NCBI RefSeq assembly: GCF_000374545.1
Contig: NZ_KB894584.1
Span: 62,001-126,000, forward strand
Reading direction: 5' to 3'
DNA length: 64,000 bases
From: Anaeromusa acidaminophila DSM 3853
Lineage (GTDB): Bacteria > Bacillota > Negativicutes > Anaeromusales > Anaeromusaceae
Shown: positions 27,926-36,073 of the stretch, in pieces
Numbering within the stretch: position 1 is the stretch's first letter
How the letters are laid out: each line of letters starts with the position of its first letter
Notes under the pieces: generated by a model
What the model was told of the DNA's origin: nothing
Seen by the model: only the letters and a program-made list of their open reading frames with translations
The model's database searches: none
Made by a program: the position numbers and the translations under genes

Positions 27926-28414
27926 ATGTACATGTATCCGACAACACTGGTATTTCCTGTAGTGGGTCAGCCAGTGAAAAAGATGCTTTTAGGCATGAAA
28001 AAAGTCCGCTTTGGTCGGGGTAAATATAATGGCTTTGGCGGCAAGGCGGATGAAGGCGAGTCTATGCGTGCGGCGGCGGTACGCGAGCTGCGCGAGGAAA
28101 GCGGCCTGGCAGCGAGAGAGGAAGACTTGGAATTTGTGGGACGTCTGTGGTTTTATTTTCCGGCGAAGCCGGAGTGGGATCACAGCGGCGATATTTACTT
28201 TCTTCGTTCCTGGAAAGGACAGCCTTTAGAAAGCGAAGAGATGCAGCCTGCCTGGTTTGATGCAGCGGAAATTCCCTATGAGGAAATGTGGGAAGACGAT
28301 ATTTGCTGGTTGCCGCAGGTGCTGGCAGGGGAGAAAATTTTCGCCGACGTCATTTTCGCTGAGGATAATGAAGGCATGGCCGAGTTTCGCCTGCGCGCAG
28401 CGGAGGCAGAGTAA
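27926..28414 (+). CDS. Nudix hydrolase, 8-oxo-dGTPase (MTH1) type
   Basis: Pyrophosphohydrolase of 162 aa that likely removes oxidised nucleotides. The Nudix box is complete: GKADEGESMRAAAVRELREE followed by SGL. The preceding KYNGFGGK motif and WFYFPAKPEWDHSGDIYF resemble the MTH1/NUDT1 group. ATG 27926 (MYMYPTT) is chosen because AGAGGTGG lies just upstream; the 15-residue upstream extension lacks a ribosome site. Stand-alone gene, with the divergent chemoreceptor to its left. Confidence 0.9.
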   Translation: MYMYPTTLVFPVVGQPVKKMLLGMKKVRFGRGKYNGFGGKADEGESMRAAAVRELREESGLAAREEDLEFVGRLWFYFPAKPEWDHSGDIYFLRSWKGQPLESEEMQPAWFDAAEIPYEEMWEDDICWLPQVLAGEKIFADVIFAEDNEGMAEFRLRAAEAE

Positions 28415-28434
28415 AGATACGGGGAAATATATGC

Positions 28435-28440
28435 TATAAT
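28435..28440 (+). promoter_or_regulatory. extended -10 box before the GNAT gene
   Basis: TGCTATAAT, a TGN-extended -10, 136 bases before the next start. Confidence 0.4.
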
Positions 28441-28575
28441 GTTCAACCTGTAAACAACGATCTTGTTTGGAATAACTTTATAAAATATGCTAAGGAATCC
28501 GATGTCGAAAAGAAGAACAGTTAAGTCAGCAAATTCGTTGGTTGCCTAATAAGAATTTACAGGAGAAAGAGGAAC

Positions 28576-29094
28576 ATGAACTTTCAGCTTTTGCCTCTAG
28601 GAACAGAGGATTTGGAACAGTTCAAAAAAGATATGCAAGAGGCTTTTCAAAAAGGCGCAGCGTCTGAATTAGAGAATTTGGATGTGGAGATACTCCCGGA
28701 GGCGGATATTGGCAAGTCCCTTAAGGCAAAGGGAGCAGCCGCATATAAGGCGGTCGTTGACGGGCAGATGGTTGGAGGAGCTATCGTTTTGATAGATGAG
28801 TCTACCTGCCACAACCATCTTGACTTTCTGTACGTGAAATACGGGATTCAAAGTCGTGGCGTTGGAAAAGCTATTTGGAATGCGATTGAAGAAAAGTATT
28901 CCGACACAAAAGTGTGGGAAACATGTACGCCTTATTTTGAGAAGCGAAATATTCATTTTTACATCAATCGCTGTGGTTTTTCTGCGGTCGAATTTTTCAA
29001 CCCTTATCACAAAGATCTTAAGAGTCCTGACGACATGGTCGGCGGGGATTACTTTTTTCGGTTTGAAAAAAAGACGGAGACTTATAAGCAATAA
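28576..29094 (+). CDS. GNAT-family N-acetyltransferase
   Basis: Acetyl-CoA-dependent acyltransferase of 172 aa. The central strand-helix LDFLYVKYGIQSRGVGKAIW carries the pyrophosphate-binding Q/RxxGxG/A motif, and the C-terminus FYINRCGFSAVEFFNPYH is the usual last strand of GNAT folds. AGGAGAAAGAGGAAC precedes ATG 28576. The acceptor substrate (small molecule, peptide or antibiotic) cannot be told; it resembles uncharacterised stand-alone acetyltransferases. Confidence 0.88.
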   Translation: MNFQLLPLGTEDLEQFKKDMQEAFQKGAASELENLDVEILPEADIGKSLKAKGAAAYKAVVDGQMVGGAIVLIDESTCHNHLDFLYVKYGIQSRGVGKAIWNAIEEKYSDTKVWETCTPYFEKRNIHFYINRCGFSAVEFFNPYHKDLKSPDDMVGGDYFFRFEKKTETYKQ

Positions 29095-29098
29095 GGGT

Positions 29099-29123
29099 AG
29101 CGTGAGTAAAGTGAGGGTGCGAA
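29099..29123 (-). repeat. R-repeat copy 9 (partial)
   Basis: AGCGTGAGTAAAGTGAGGGT starting 5 bases after the GNAT stop; lacks the TTGAACA end. Confidence 0.65.
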
Positions 29124-29156
29124 GGACTGTAATTATAAATTGCTTAAATTATCGGT

Positions 29157-29192
29157 CGTATCCTCCCTCTACTCCCTTTACTCCTGTTTAAA
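29157..29192 (+). repeat. R-repeat copy 10
   Basis: TACTC subtype, ends CTCCTGTTTAAA 19 bases before the SDR gene. With copy 11 it brackets that gene in inverted orientation. Confidence 0.85.
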
Positions 29193-29210
29193 TTAATAAA
29201 GGTGGTTTAA

Positions 29211-29960
29211 ATGATGGAGGACAAGGTGGCGTTGATTTCCGGGGGGACATCCGGGATTGGCCTGGCGACGGCGGCATGGCTGATGGGCAAAGGCGCGCGA
29301 GTGGTGATTTCCGGGCGCAGCGGGGAAAAGGGCGAACAAGCGCTGGCGCAGTTAGGCTGCGAAGATCGCTGCTTTTTTGCTGCCGCGGATGTGGCGGAGG
29401 ATGCCGCTTGCCGTCGTTTAGCGGTACAAGCGGCAAAGCGCTGGGGGCGTTTGGATATTTTGGTTAATTCCGCCGGGTTCTATCTGGAACAGTGTCTGGC
29501 GGAAACGACGCCGGAGCAGCTGCAGCGCCTGCTGGCGGTAAACGTTATGGGAACCTATAATCTTTGCCGCCATGCCTTGCCCGCGCTGCGCCGAACGAAG
29601 GGAAACATTGTTAATGTGGCTTCTGACGCCGCTTTGCACGGTAATGTTGGCTGCAGCGCTTACAGCGCGTCTAAAGGGGCGGTTGTGGCCTTTACGCGAT
29701 CCCTAGCGTTGGAGGTTGCGCCGTACGAAATGCGAGTCAATTGCGTTTGCCCGGGGGATGTGCGGACTCCTCTTTTGGATAAGCAGCTAGAAACAGTTAA
29801 AGACAAGGAAGAAGCGATGAAAGAGATGGCTCGTTGGTACCCGTTGCAGCGTCTGGCTACAGCGGAGGAAGTGGCGTCGGTTATCGGCTTTTTGGCTTCC
29901 TCGGAGGCTTCCTTCGTCACCGGCGCTATTTGGTCTGTTGACGGCGGCCTGACGGCGTAG
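29211..29960 (+). CDS. SDR-family oxidoreductase
   Basis: Short-chain dehydrogenase/reductase of 249 aa (classical type). Seen: cofactor motif GGTSGIG near residue 12, the NSAG-equivalent LVNSAGF near 87, the catalytic Ser in VASDA, YSASKGAVV with catalytic Tyr/Lys near 150, and CPGDVRTPL near 183; ends VDGGLTA. NAD(H) or NADP(H) preference is not clear. A possible role in glucose-type or 3-oxoacyl reduction cannot be resolved. It is bracketed by inverted R-repeats (copies 10 and 11). Confidence 0.92.
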   Translation: MMEDKVALISGGTSGIGLATAAWLMGKGARVVISGRSGEKGEQALAQLGCEDRCFFAAADVAEDAACRRLAVQAAKRWGRLDILVNSAGFYLEQCLAETTPEQLQRLLAVNVMGTYNLCRHALPALRRTKGNIVNVASDAALHGNVGCSAYSASKGAVVAFTRSLALEVAPYEMRVNCVCPGDVRTPLLDKQLETVKDKEEAMKEMARWYPLQRLATAEEVASVIGFLASSEASFVTGAIWSVDGGLTA

Positions 29961-29972
29961 AGGAGTGCGAGG

Positions 29973-30008
29973 ATTGAACAGGAGAATCGGAGTCGCGGGA
30001 GGGTACGA
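29973..30008 (-). repeat. R-repeat copy 11
   Basis: TTGAACAGGAGAATCGG, then AGTCGCGGGAGGGTACGA, 13 bases after the SDR stop. Confidence 0.85.
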
Positions 30009-30065
30009 CAGAGAAGATGTTTTTTGAAGAGAAAGTAAAGGGAAGATTAATTTTATAAAAACACA

Positions 30066-30092
30066 AAAAAAGCCGCGAAAGCGGCTTTTTAA
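30066..30092. terminator. terminator between SDR and glpP
   Basis: AAAGCCGC-GAAA-GCGGCTTTTT with A-run on the left and T-run on the right; can work for both converging genes. Confidence 0.88.
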
Positions 30093-30114
30093 AAAGAACG
30101 TTTCTTTTCTCATT

Positions 30115-30147
30115 CTGACCCTCAGATTCTCCGGTTCTCTTGTTGGT
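30115..30147 (+). repeat. R-repeat copy 12
   Basis: GACCCTCAGATTCTCC, GGTTCTCTTGTTGG; faces the 3' end of glpP, tail-to-tail with copy 11. Confidence 0.7.
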
Positions 30148-30169
30148 CCTTCTCGGACCTCCCGTTATT

Positions 30170-30766
30170 CTATTCTTCGTACTTGATGTCCCAGAGCTCG
30201 CGGCGGCTGGTGCTGACGGCGCAGACGCCATTTTTCAGGGCCTGGATAACATCCTCTTTGGTATAAAGCAGGCCGCCGCCTAAAATCGGCAGGCCTGTTT
30301 CTTGTTTTAAAGAGGATACAACGCTGGAAGGAATGCAAGCCGGCAGCACTTCCAGAGCGTCAGGTTTATAGTTTTTCAGTAAATGAATACCTGTTTTCAT
30401 GGATTCCGAGTCCATCAAGAATAAGCGCTGGATGACCAGCATGCCTTCTTCGCGAGCGTATTTGACAAGCGCCGGTTTAGTTGTGATGGCGCCGGTGACG
30501 CCTAAACGGGACAAGAATGTGACCGCAGCGCGATCCTTGCCGATACCGCCTAAAAGGTCAAAATGAACTAAAACGCGCTTATTGTACTGTTTGGCTTGCT
30601 GCAGCAGACTTGGGAGTACATTAATATCGCCAAACAGCAGAATAACCGTAGGAGAAGGATGGTGCTGTAAAGCATATTTGAAATCGTCAATGGAACGAGG
30701 TGCGGGGATAACCGGTCCGTTTGCCAGCAAGCGAAGAATGTTTTTATTATTGTTTGTTATATTCAT
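30170..30766 (-). CDS. glpP: Glycerol uptake operon antiterminator
   Basis: GlpP-family RNA-binding antiterminator of 198 aa, the family's normal size. In Bacillus, GlpP with glycerol 3-phosphate stabilises leader mRNA and prevents termination of glp operons. Visible family segments: PVIPAPRSIDDFKYAL near residue 18, VLVHFDLLGGIGKD near 67, GAITTKPALVKYAREEGM near 92, and TGLPILGGGLLYTKEDV near 155 in a TIM-barrel-like fold. Its predicted targets are the two leaders at 20518-20597 and 21131-21246. No such motif precedes glpP itself. Confidence 0.93.
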   Translation of the reverse strand: MNITNNNKNILRLLANGPVIPAPRSIDDFKYALQHHPSPTVILLFGDINVLPSLLQQAKQYNKRVLVHFDLLGGIGKDRAAVTFLSRLGVTGAITTKPALVKYAREEGMLVIQRLFLMDSESMKTGIHLLKNYKPDALEVLPACIPSSVVSSLKQETGLPILGGGLLYTKEDVIQALKNGVCAVSTSRRELWDIKYEE

Positions 30767-30930
30767 AAAAGTTATACCTCATTTATAAAAGATACTGATA
30801 CCATTTCTGGATGCATTGAAAAAATCCTGCAAAATAAAATAAGCGAAGGAGGACTTTTGCAATGAATTACGAAATGATTTATTTATAGTAATTTATTCTG
30901 ATAGCAGAGTATTAAAAGGAGGCAGAAAGA

Positions 30931-31956
30931 GTGAGCGGGAAACGATGGCTATGGCTGTGTCTGATGCTGGTATCGTTGTCTTTGGCAGTGGCTGGCTGCG
31001 GCGGCGAAAAGAAGGATGGAGCCGACAAAAGCGGTCCTCAAGGGAAAGTGATGATTTACACTTCCATTTATCCGGATATTATTGAAAGTGTCAAGCCAGC
31101 GGTGAAAAAAGCTTTTGGCGCCTTGGACGTGCAGTGGTTCCAAGGCGGTACGGAAAAAGTTATGACCAAGCTGAGCGGGGAAATTCAGGCGAATAAGATT
31201 GCCGCCGACTTGATCATGGTGGCGGATCCTTCGTACTATTTAACGCTGAAGGAGAGAAAGCTGCTCTTCCCTTATGCGTCGCCGAACAATAAGGACGTAA
31301 CCCAGGCGAAGGACGCCGATGGCGCCTGGACGGCTGTACGTATTTCCAACATGATTATAGCGTATAATACAGCGAAAGTCTCGGCTGCGGATGCGCCGAA
31401 AACCTGGAAGGATCTGCTGGATCCTAAATGGCAGGGCAAGATCGCCATGCCGAACCCCTTGCTTTCCGGGAGCGCCTATGTAGCAGCCGGCGCGTTGGCG
31501 GACAAGTATGGATGGGAATATTTTGAAAATCTGAAGAAAAATGGCTTGAAAGTGGAGGAAGGAAACTCCGCTATTCAGAATAAGCTGCTCACAGGCGAAT
31601 ACCTTGTGGCGATTATTTTGGAAGAGAACATTTTGAAGCTGGCTTCTAAAGGAGAGCCGCTGAAAGTGGTGTATCCTGACGACGGCGTGGTGATGATTCC
31701 TAGCCCGATCGCTATTTTTAATTCTAGCCAGAATAAAGAGGCGGCTAAGGCTATGGTGGACTGGTGGCTGTCGAAAGAAGGACAGCAGGCCATCGTTAAG
31801 GGCTGGATGCATTCGGTGCGCGATGACGTAGAGCCGCCGAAGGGCGCTCCGGCGCTGAAGACCTTTGCTGATAAGGCAGTTAAGGTGGATTGGGTCAAGC
31901 TGGCTACAGAGAATGAAAAAATTAAAGAAATGTTCCGATCGAAGGTATTGGAATAA
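30931..31956 (+). CDS. ABC transporter substrate-binding lipoprotein (iron/polyamine/phosphonate type)
   Basis: Extracytoplasmic solute-binding lipoprotein of 341 aa. The signal peptide ends in lipobox LAVAGC (Cys ~23), followed by a charged linker. The body resembles family 1 binding proteins for Fe3+, 2-aminoethylphosphonate or polyamines: YTSIYPDIIESVKPAVKKAF, AADLIMVADPSYYLTLKE, TWKDLLDPKWQGKIAMPNPL. GTG 30931 is the start, with AAAGGAGG 7 bases before. First gene of a binding protein, fused permease, ATPase set; the ligand is unresolved. Confidence 0.88.
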   Translation: MSGKRWLWLCLMLVSLSLAVAGCGGEKKDGADKSGPQGKVMIYTSIYPDIIESVKPAVKKAFGALDVQWFQGGTEKVMTKLSGEIQANKIAADLIMVADPSYYLTLKERKLLFPYASPNNKDVTQAKDADGAWTAVRISNMIIAYNTAKVSAADAPKTWKDLLDPKWQGKIAMPNPLLSGSAYVAAGALADKYGWEYFENLKKNGLKVEEGNSAIQNKLLTGEYLVAIILEENILKLASKGEPLKVVYPDDGVVMIPSPIAIFNSSQNKEAAKAMVDWWLSKEGQQAIVKGWMHSVRDDVEPPKGAPALKTFADKAVKVDWVKLATENEKIKEMFRSKVLE

Positions 31957-31975
31957 GCGGAACGCAGCCGTTTAT

Positions 31976-32009
31976 AAAAAGGCGCGAATTCTTGGAATTC
32001 GCGCCTTTT
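31976..32009 (+). terminator. intra-operon hairpin/terminator between binding protein and permease
   Basis: AAGGCGCGAATTC-TTG-GAATTCGCGCCTT then TTC. It likely reduces transcription of permease and ATPase relative to the binding protein. Confidence 0.8.
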
Positions 32010-32038
32010 CCCCGCAAACTGCGTGAGGAGGAAGTATC

Positions 32039-33724
32039 GTGGAAGAACGTATTTTTGGCATGCGTCTGGATTCTAAATGGCTTGTGATTGCCGGCGCTGT
32101 GGCGGTGCTGGTGCTGTTTGTGGTCATTCCGATGCTGTATTTGGTGTATAACAGCGTGGTGACTGAGGGCGCCTTTACTTTGGAAAACTATAAATATGTC
32201 TACAGTAAAATGGTCAACTGGACGGCGTTGGTAAATACCTTCAAGTTGTCTTTTATGGTAATGCTCCTTAGCTTGGTGATTACCTTTCCTTTAGCCTGGC
32301 TGGTAGGACGGACGGATTTGCCGGGCAAGGGAGCGTTTCGCACCATGCTGGTGGCTACCTATATGATTCCCCCCTACGTGGGCGCTATCGCTTGGACGCA
32401 GCTTTTAAATCCCAGCGTGGGCTATGTGAATGTGATTTTGCGGCATGTCTTTGATTTGGCGCAGTCGCCATTCAATATTTACAGTATGGGCGGTCTGGTT
32501 TGGGTGCTGACCCTGTTCTATTCGCCCTTTGCCTTTATTACGATTTCCAGGGCGCTCGAAAAAATGGACCCCACCCTGGAGGAAGCGGCGCGTATTTCCG
32601 GCGCTTCCCCGCTGCGGACGCTTTGGGATGTTACCTTGCCTTTGATGTTTCCCAGTATTTTAGCCGGGGGCCTGCTGGTTTTCATTGCAGCCGGTTCCTG
32701 TTTCGGCATTCCTTCCATTGTGGGCATGCCGGCGAAAATCGAGGTGCTGACCACCCGCATTGTGACCTATGTCTATATGGGCGACGCCAAGGGCATTCGA
32801 GATGCTACGGCCTTGGCGGTATCGCTGATGCTGGTGGCCAATACGCTGCTTTTCGCCATGACCGCCATGCTGGGCCGTAAGGATTATACGACCATTGCCG
32901 GCAAAAGCACGCGGCCCAATCTGGTAGAGTTGGGCAGTTGGCGTTATGCAGCGGTGGGCTTGCTTTGCGCGTACGGTTTCATTTCCGTGGTATTGCCTAT
33001 CGGCTCTATCTTGTTGACGTCTCTCATTCGCTCGATGTCGCGGCCGATTACCTTGAGCAATCTGACTTTTGAGCACTGGCTGCCGGTCGTGCAGAGCTCG
33101 CAGTACTTAGAACCCATTTACAACAGCTTTGTGACGGGCGCGGCGGCGGCAACCCTGTCTACAGTGGTGGCGCTCTTTGTCTCGTATTTGCTGGTGAAAA
33201 CAAAAGTAACCGGACGTTCGTTGCCGGATCTTCTGGCGACGCTGGGCGGGGCGACGCCGAGCGTAGTTATCGCGTTGGCCTTGATTATTACTTTTTCCGG
33301 CGAATTTGTCTTGAATTTATACTCTACGCTGACCATTTTAATTGTGGCCTACATGGTCAAGTACCTGACCATGGCAGTGCGCACCATTGCCGCGTCCTTG
33401 AGCCAGGTCCATCCTTCCTTGGAGGAGGCGGCTCTCAATTCCGGCGCTTCCTGGCTACGCACTTGCAAGGATATCCTGCTGCCGTTGGTAGCGCCGTCTA
33501 TCGTGGCCGGCTGGTTTTTGGTATTCATGCCGTCTTTTTACGAGCTTACCATGTCGATTATTCTCTATGGCGCGGAAACAAAAACCATCGGGGTGCTGCT
33601 CTATGAACTGCAAACCTATGCAGACCCTCAAAACGCTTCAGTTCTGTCGGTGCTGGTGCTGCTCATTGTGTTGCTGGGCAATCTGATTGTCAGCAAGGTC
33701 AGCAAAGGAAATATTGGAATTTGA
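32039..33724 (+). CDS. ABC transporter permease, two fused BPD domains
   Basis: Inner-membrane permease of 561 aa holding two tandem binding-protein-dependent transport domains, about 12 helices in all, as in FbpB-type iron transporters. Each half has an EAA loop for the ATPase: LEEAARISGASPLRTLWDVT near residue 180 and LEEAALNSGASWLRTCKDIL near 460. GTG 32039 follows GAGGAGGAAGTATC. One fused chain replaces the usual two permease subunits. Confidence 0.92.
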   Translation: MEERIFGMRLDSKWLVIAGAVAVLVLFVVIPMLYLVYNSVVTEGAFTLENYKYVYSKMVNWTALVNTFKLSFMVMLLSLVITFPLAWLVGRTDLPGKGAFRTMLVATYMIPPYVGAIAWTQLLNPSVGYVNVILRHVFDLAQSPFNIYSMGGLVWVLTLFYSPFAFITISRALEKMDPTLEEAARISGASPLRTLWDVTLPLMFPSILAGGLLVFIAAGSCFGIPSIVGMPAKIEVLTTRIVTYVYMGDAKGIRDATALAVSLMLVANTLLFAMTAMLGRKDYTTIAGKSTRPNLVELGSWRYAAVGLLCAYGFISVVLPIGSILLTSLIRSMSRPITLSNLTFEHWLPVVQSSQYLEPIYNSFVTGAAAATLSTVVALFVSYLLVKTKVTGRSLPDLLATLGGATPSVVIALALIITFSGEFVLNLYSTLTILIVAYMVKYLTMAVRTIAASLSQVHPSLEEAALNSGASWLRTCKDILLPLVAPSIVAGWFLVFMPSFYELTMSIILYGAETKTIGVLLYELQTYADPQNASVLSVLVLLIVLLGNLIVSKVSKGNIGI

Positions 33725-33745
33725 TTATATTTAGGAGTGAACGAA

Positions 33746-34795
33746 ATGGCGCAGGTACGAATTGAACATATCTGGAAACGCTTTGGTGCGGTTACGGCGG
33801 TGCATGATTTTGACGTAACCGTGAAGGATGGCGAATTTGTCTCGATTCTCGGACCCTCCGGCTGCGGCAAGACGACCATGCTGCGGATGATTGCCGGTTT
33901 TGAAAAAGCTTCAGAAGGAGATATCTATATAGGGGAACGCCTTGTGAGCTCTTCCCGGGAGAAAACTTTCGTGCCGCCGGAAAAGCGGGATATTGGCATG
34001 GTGTTCCAGTCGTACGCCGTCTGGCCGCACATGACGGTGGCGGAAAACGTGGCCTATCCTTTGAAAATCAAAAAAGTTCCTCAGGCCGAACGGCGCGAGC
34101 GCGTACAGAAGGTGTTGGAAATGGTGCACTTGGAAGCCTATGCCGAGCGCTACCCCCATCAGCTCTCCGGCGGACAGCAGCAGCGTGTGGCCCTGGGACG
34201 GGCTTTGGTGGCTGAGCCGGGCTTGCTGCTCTTAGATGAACCGTTGTCCAATTTGGACGCCAAGCTGCGGGAAAGCATGCGCTTTGAGATCAAAGCGCTG
34301 CAGAAAAAGTTGGGCGTCACCGTTATTTACGTGACCCATGATCAAGCCGAGGCCATGGCTATGTCGGATCGCATTGTGGTCATGCACCAGGGGGTTATCC
34401 AGCAGGTAGCGGAGCCGATGGATATCTACGAAAGACCGGCAAATCAGACGGTAGCCGATTTTATCGGCTTAGTGAATCTTCTGCCTGGCGAAGCGGCGGA
34501 CGGCGTAGTGCGTTTAGCCGCAGGCGGCGAAATAAAACAGGAAACAAGCTGCCGCGGAGCGGTACAGGTAGCGGTGCGGCCGGAGAACATCTCGCTTTCC
34601 CGTAGCAGCGGCTGCGTCCAGGGCGTTTTGACGCATCGCGTCTATTTAGGGGATGCCGTGGACTATCGGGTGCAGGTAGGCGACAAGGAAGTGCGCGTCA
34701 TTGCCAGAAGCGATGAGTACGGCGATTTTAGTGACGGAGAGACCGTGTATCTAAACTTCTCTAAAGCTATGTTTTTTTCCCAGGAACGCTGTTGA
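33746..34795 (+). CDS. ABC transporter ATP-binding protein (FbpC/PotA type)
   Basis: Nucleotide-binding subunit of 349 aa. Walker A GPSGCGKTT near residue 38, Q-loop VFQSYAVWPHM, signature LSGGQQQRVALGRAL, Walker B LLLLDEPLSNLDA and the H-loop THDQAEAMAMSDR are all intact; the C-terminal ~110 residues form a TOBE/MOP-like regulatory domain (VAVRPENISLS). ATG 33746 is preferred over GTG 33737, since TAGGAG lies 9 bases before. Completes the transporter begun at 30931. Confidence 0.93.
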   Translation: MAQVRIEHIWKRFGAVTAVHDFDVTVKDGEFVSILGPSGCGKTTMLRMIAGFEKASEGDIYIGERLVSSSREKTFVPPEKRDIGMVFQSYAVWPHMTVAENVAYPLKIKKVPQAERRERVQKVLEMVHLEAYAERYPHQLSGGQQQRVALGRALVAEPGLLLLDEPLSNLDAKLRESMRFEIKALQKKLGVTVIYVTHDQAEAMAMSDRIVVMHQGVIQQVAEPMDIYERPANQTVADFIGLVNLLPGEAADGVVRLAAGGEIKQETSCRGAVQVAVRPENISLSRSSGCVQGVLTHRVYLGDAVDYRVQVGDKEVRVIARSDEYGDFSDGETVYLNFSKAMFFSQERC

Positions 34796-34808
34796 ATTCG
34801 TGGTATAG

Positions 34809-34832
34809 CCTTTATAAATAAAAGGTTTTTTT
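34809..34832 (+). terminator. terminator after ABC operon
   Basis: CCTTT-TATAAAT-AAAAGG weak stem followed by seven T residues. Confidence 0.6.
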
Positions 34833-34971
34833 CAGGGGAAAGAGAATAGTAAAAGCATAGTCTGGCGCAGAGTACGCGTTTTGACGAGAATTAGTGCGCC
34901 GCAGGCCTTCGGCGCAGACTTTGCGGGCGGCATTTGCCGCCGCAGAGAAGAGAAATAGGGAGGTTGTAAGG

Positions 34972-36057
34972 ATGCGCTTTGGGGACACCTTATGGGATGT
35001 ATTTCAACGTAAGGATATTAGTCGCAGAAGCTTTTTGAAAACCTGCGTCACCTTAACCGGTATCTTGGGCCTGGGCCCCAATATGGTGGCAAAGGTAGTG
35101 GAAGCGGCGGAAACGAAGGTGTTGACGCCTGTAATTTGGCTGCACGGACATGAGTGCACCGGCTGTGATGAATCGTTTTTGCGTTCGGAAACGCCCTTAG
35201 CTTCGGATTTGCTTTTGAATATGATCTCGTTGGAATACAATGATGTCATTGGCGCTGCCGCGGGCGAGCCGCTGGAGCATCATTTGGAAGAAACCGTTAA
35301 AAAATATGCTGGCAAGTACATTTTAGCCATTGAAGGAGCCATTCCTTTAGCCGACGACGGCATTAGCTGCATGGTGGGAGGACGCCCGATAAAAGACATG
35401 GTGAAGGAAGTCTCTAAAGGCGCGATGGCGGTGCTGGAAATTGGATCCTGCGCTACTTGGGGCGGCATTCAAGCGGCTAAGCCCAATCCGACGGACTCTC
35501 GCTCCTCAAGCGAGGTGTTAAGCGGCGGCAAGCCGGTCATTAAAATTCCTGGCTGTCCTCCCATTCCGGAGGTTATTACCGGCACGATCATGCATGTGGC
35601 CTTGTTTGGCACGTTGCCGCCGGTGGACGCCAAAGGGCGGCCAAAACAGTTTTTTGGCAACCGTATTCATGATACTTGCTACCGGCGTCCGTTTTTTGAC
35701 TCCGGCATGTTTGTAGAGAACTTTGACGACAAGGGATCTAAGGCGGGCTGGTGCCTTTACAAGGTGGGCTGCCGTGGTCCTGTAACGTATAATTCCTGCG
35801 GCAATATGCGCTGGTGGAACGGCCTGTCCTATCCGATTCAGTCCGGATCTCCCTGCATCGGTTGCGCGGAGCCTTCTTTCTGGGATAACGACCCGCTCTT
35901 TGCAAGGCTGCCTAATATCCCTGTGCCCAATACCTTGGCGACAGCGGATAAAGTGGGTCTGGCGGCGGCTGGCGTAGCGGTGGCCGGGGTGGCGGCTCAT
36001 GCCATTGCTTCGGTCATTCAACAGAAGAAAGCCAGTCATGACGACCAGGATGAATAG
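34972..36057 (+). CDS. NiFe hydrogenase small subunit (Tat-exported, group 1-like)
   Basis: Electron-transfer subunit (361 aa) of a membrane-facing NiFe hydrogenase. N-terminal Tat signal with SRRSFLK near residue 18; proximal cluster ligands in HECTGCDESF; distal cluster His/Cys in HDTCYRR, GWCLYKVGC and NSC; medial-type cysteines in SPCIGCAEPSFWD. A modest C-terminal hydrophobic helix (~322-345) could anchor it in the membrane. ATG 34972 follows AGGGAGGTTGTAAG. It pairs with the large subunit 16 bases downstream. Uptake direction is inferred from the export signal. Confidence 0.93.
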   Translation: MRFGDTLWDVFQRKDISRRSFLKTCVTLTGILGLGPNMVAKVVEAAETKVLTPVIWLHGHECTGCDESFLRSETPLASDLLLNMISLEYNDVIGAAAGEPLEHHLEETVKKYAGKYILAIEGAIPLADDGISCMVGGRPIKDMVKEVSKGAMAVLEIGSCATWGGIQAAKPNPTDSRSSSEVLSGGKPVIKIPGCPPIPEVITGTIMHVALFGTLPPVDAKGRPKQFFGNRIHDTCYRRPFFDSGMFVENFDDKGSKAGWCLYKVGCRGPVTYNSCGNMRWWNGLSYPIQSGSPCIGCAEPSFWDNDPLFARLPNIPVPNTLATADKVGLAAAGVAVAGVAAHAIASVIQQKKASHDDQDE

Positions 36058-36073
36058 AAGGAGGCCTTAAGCC

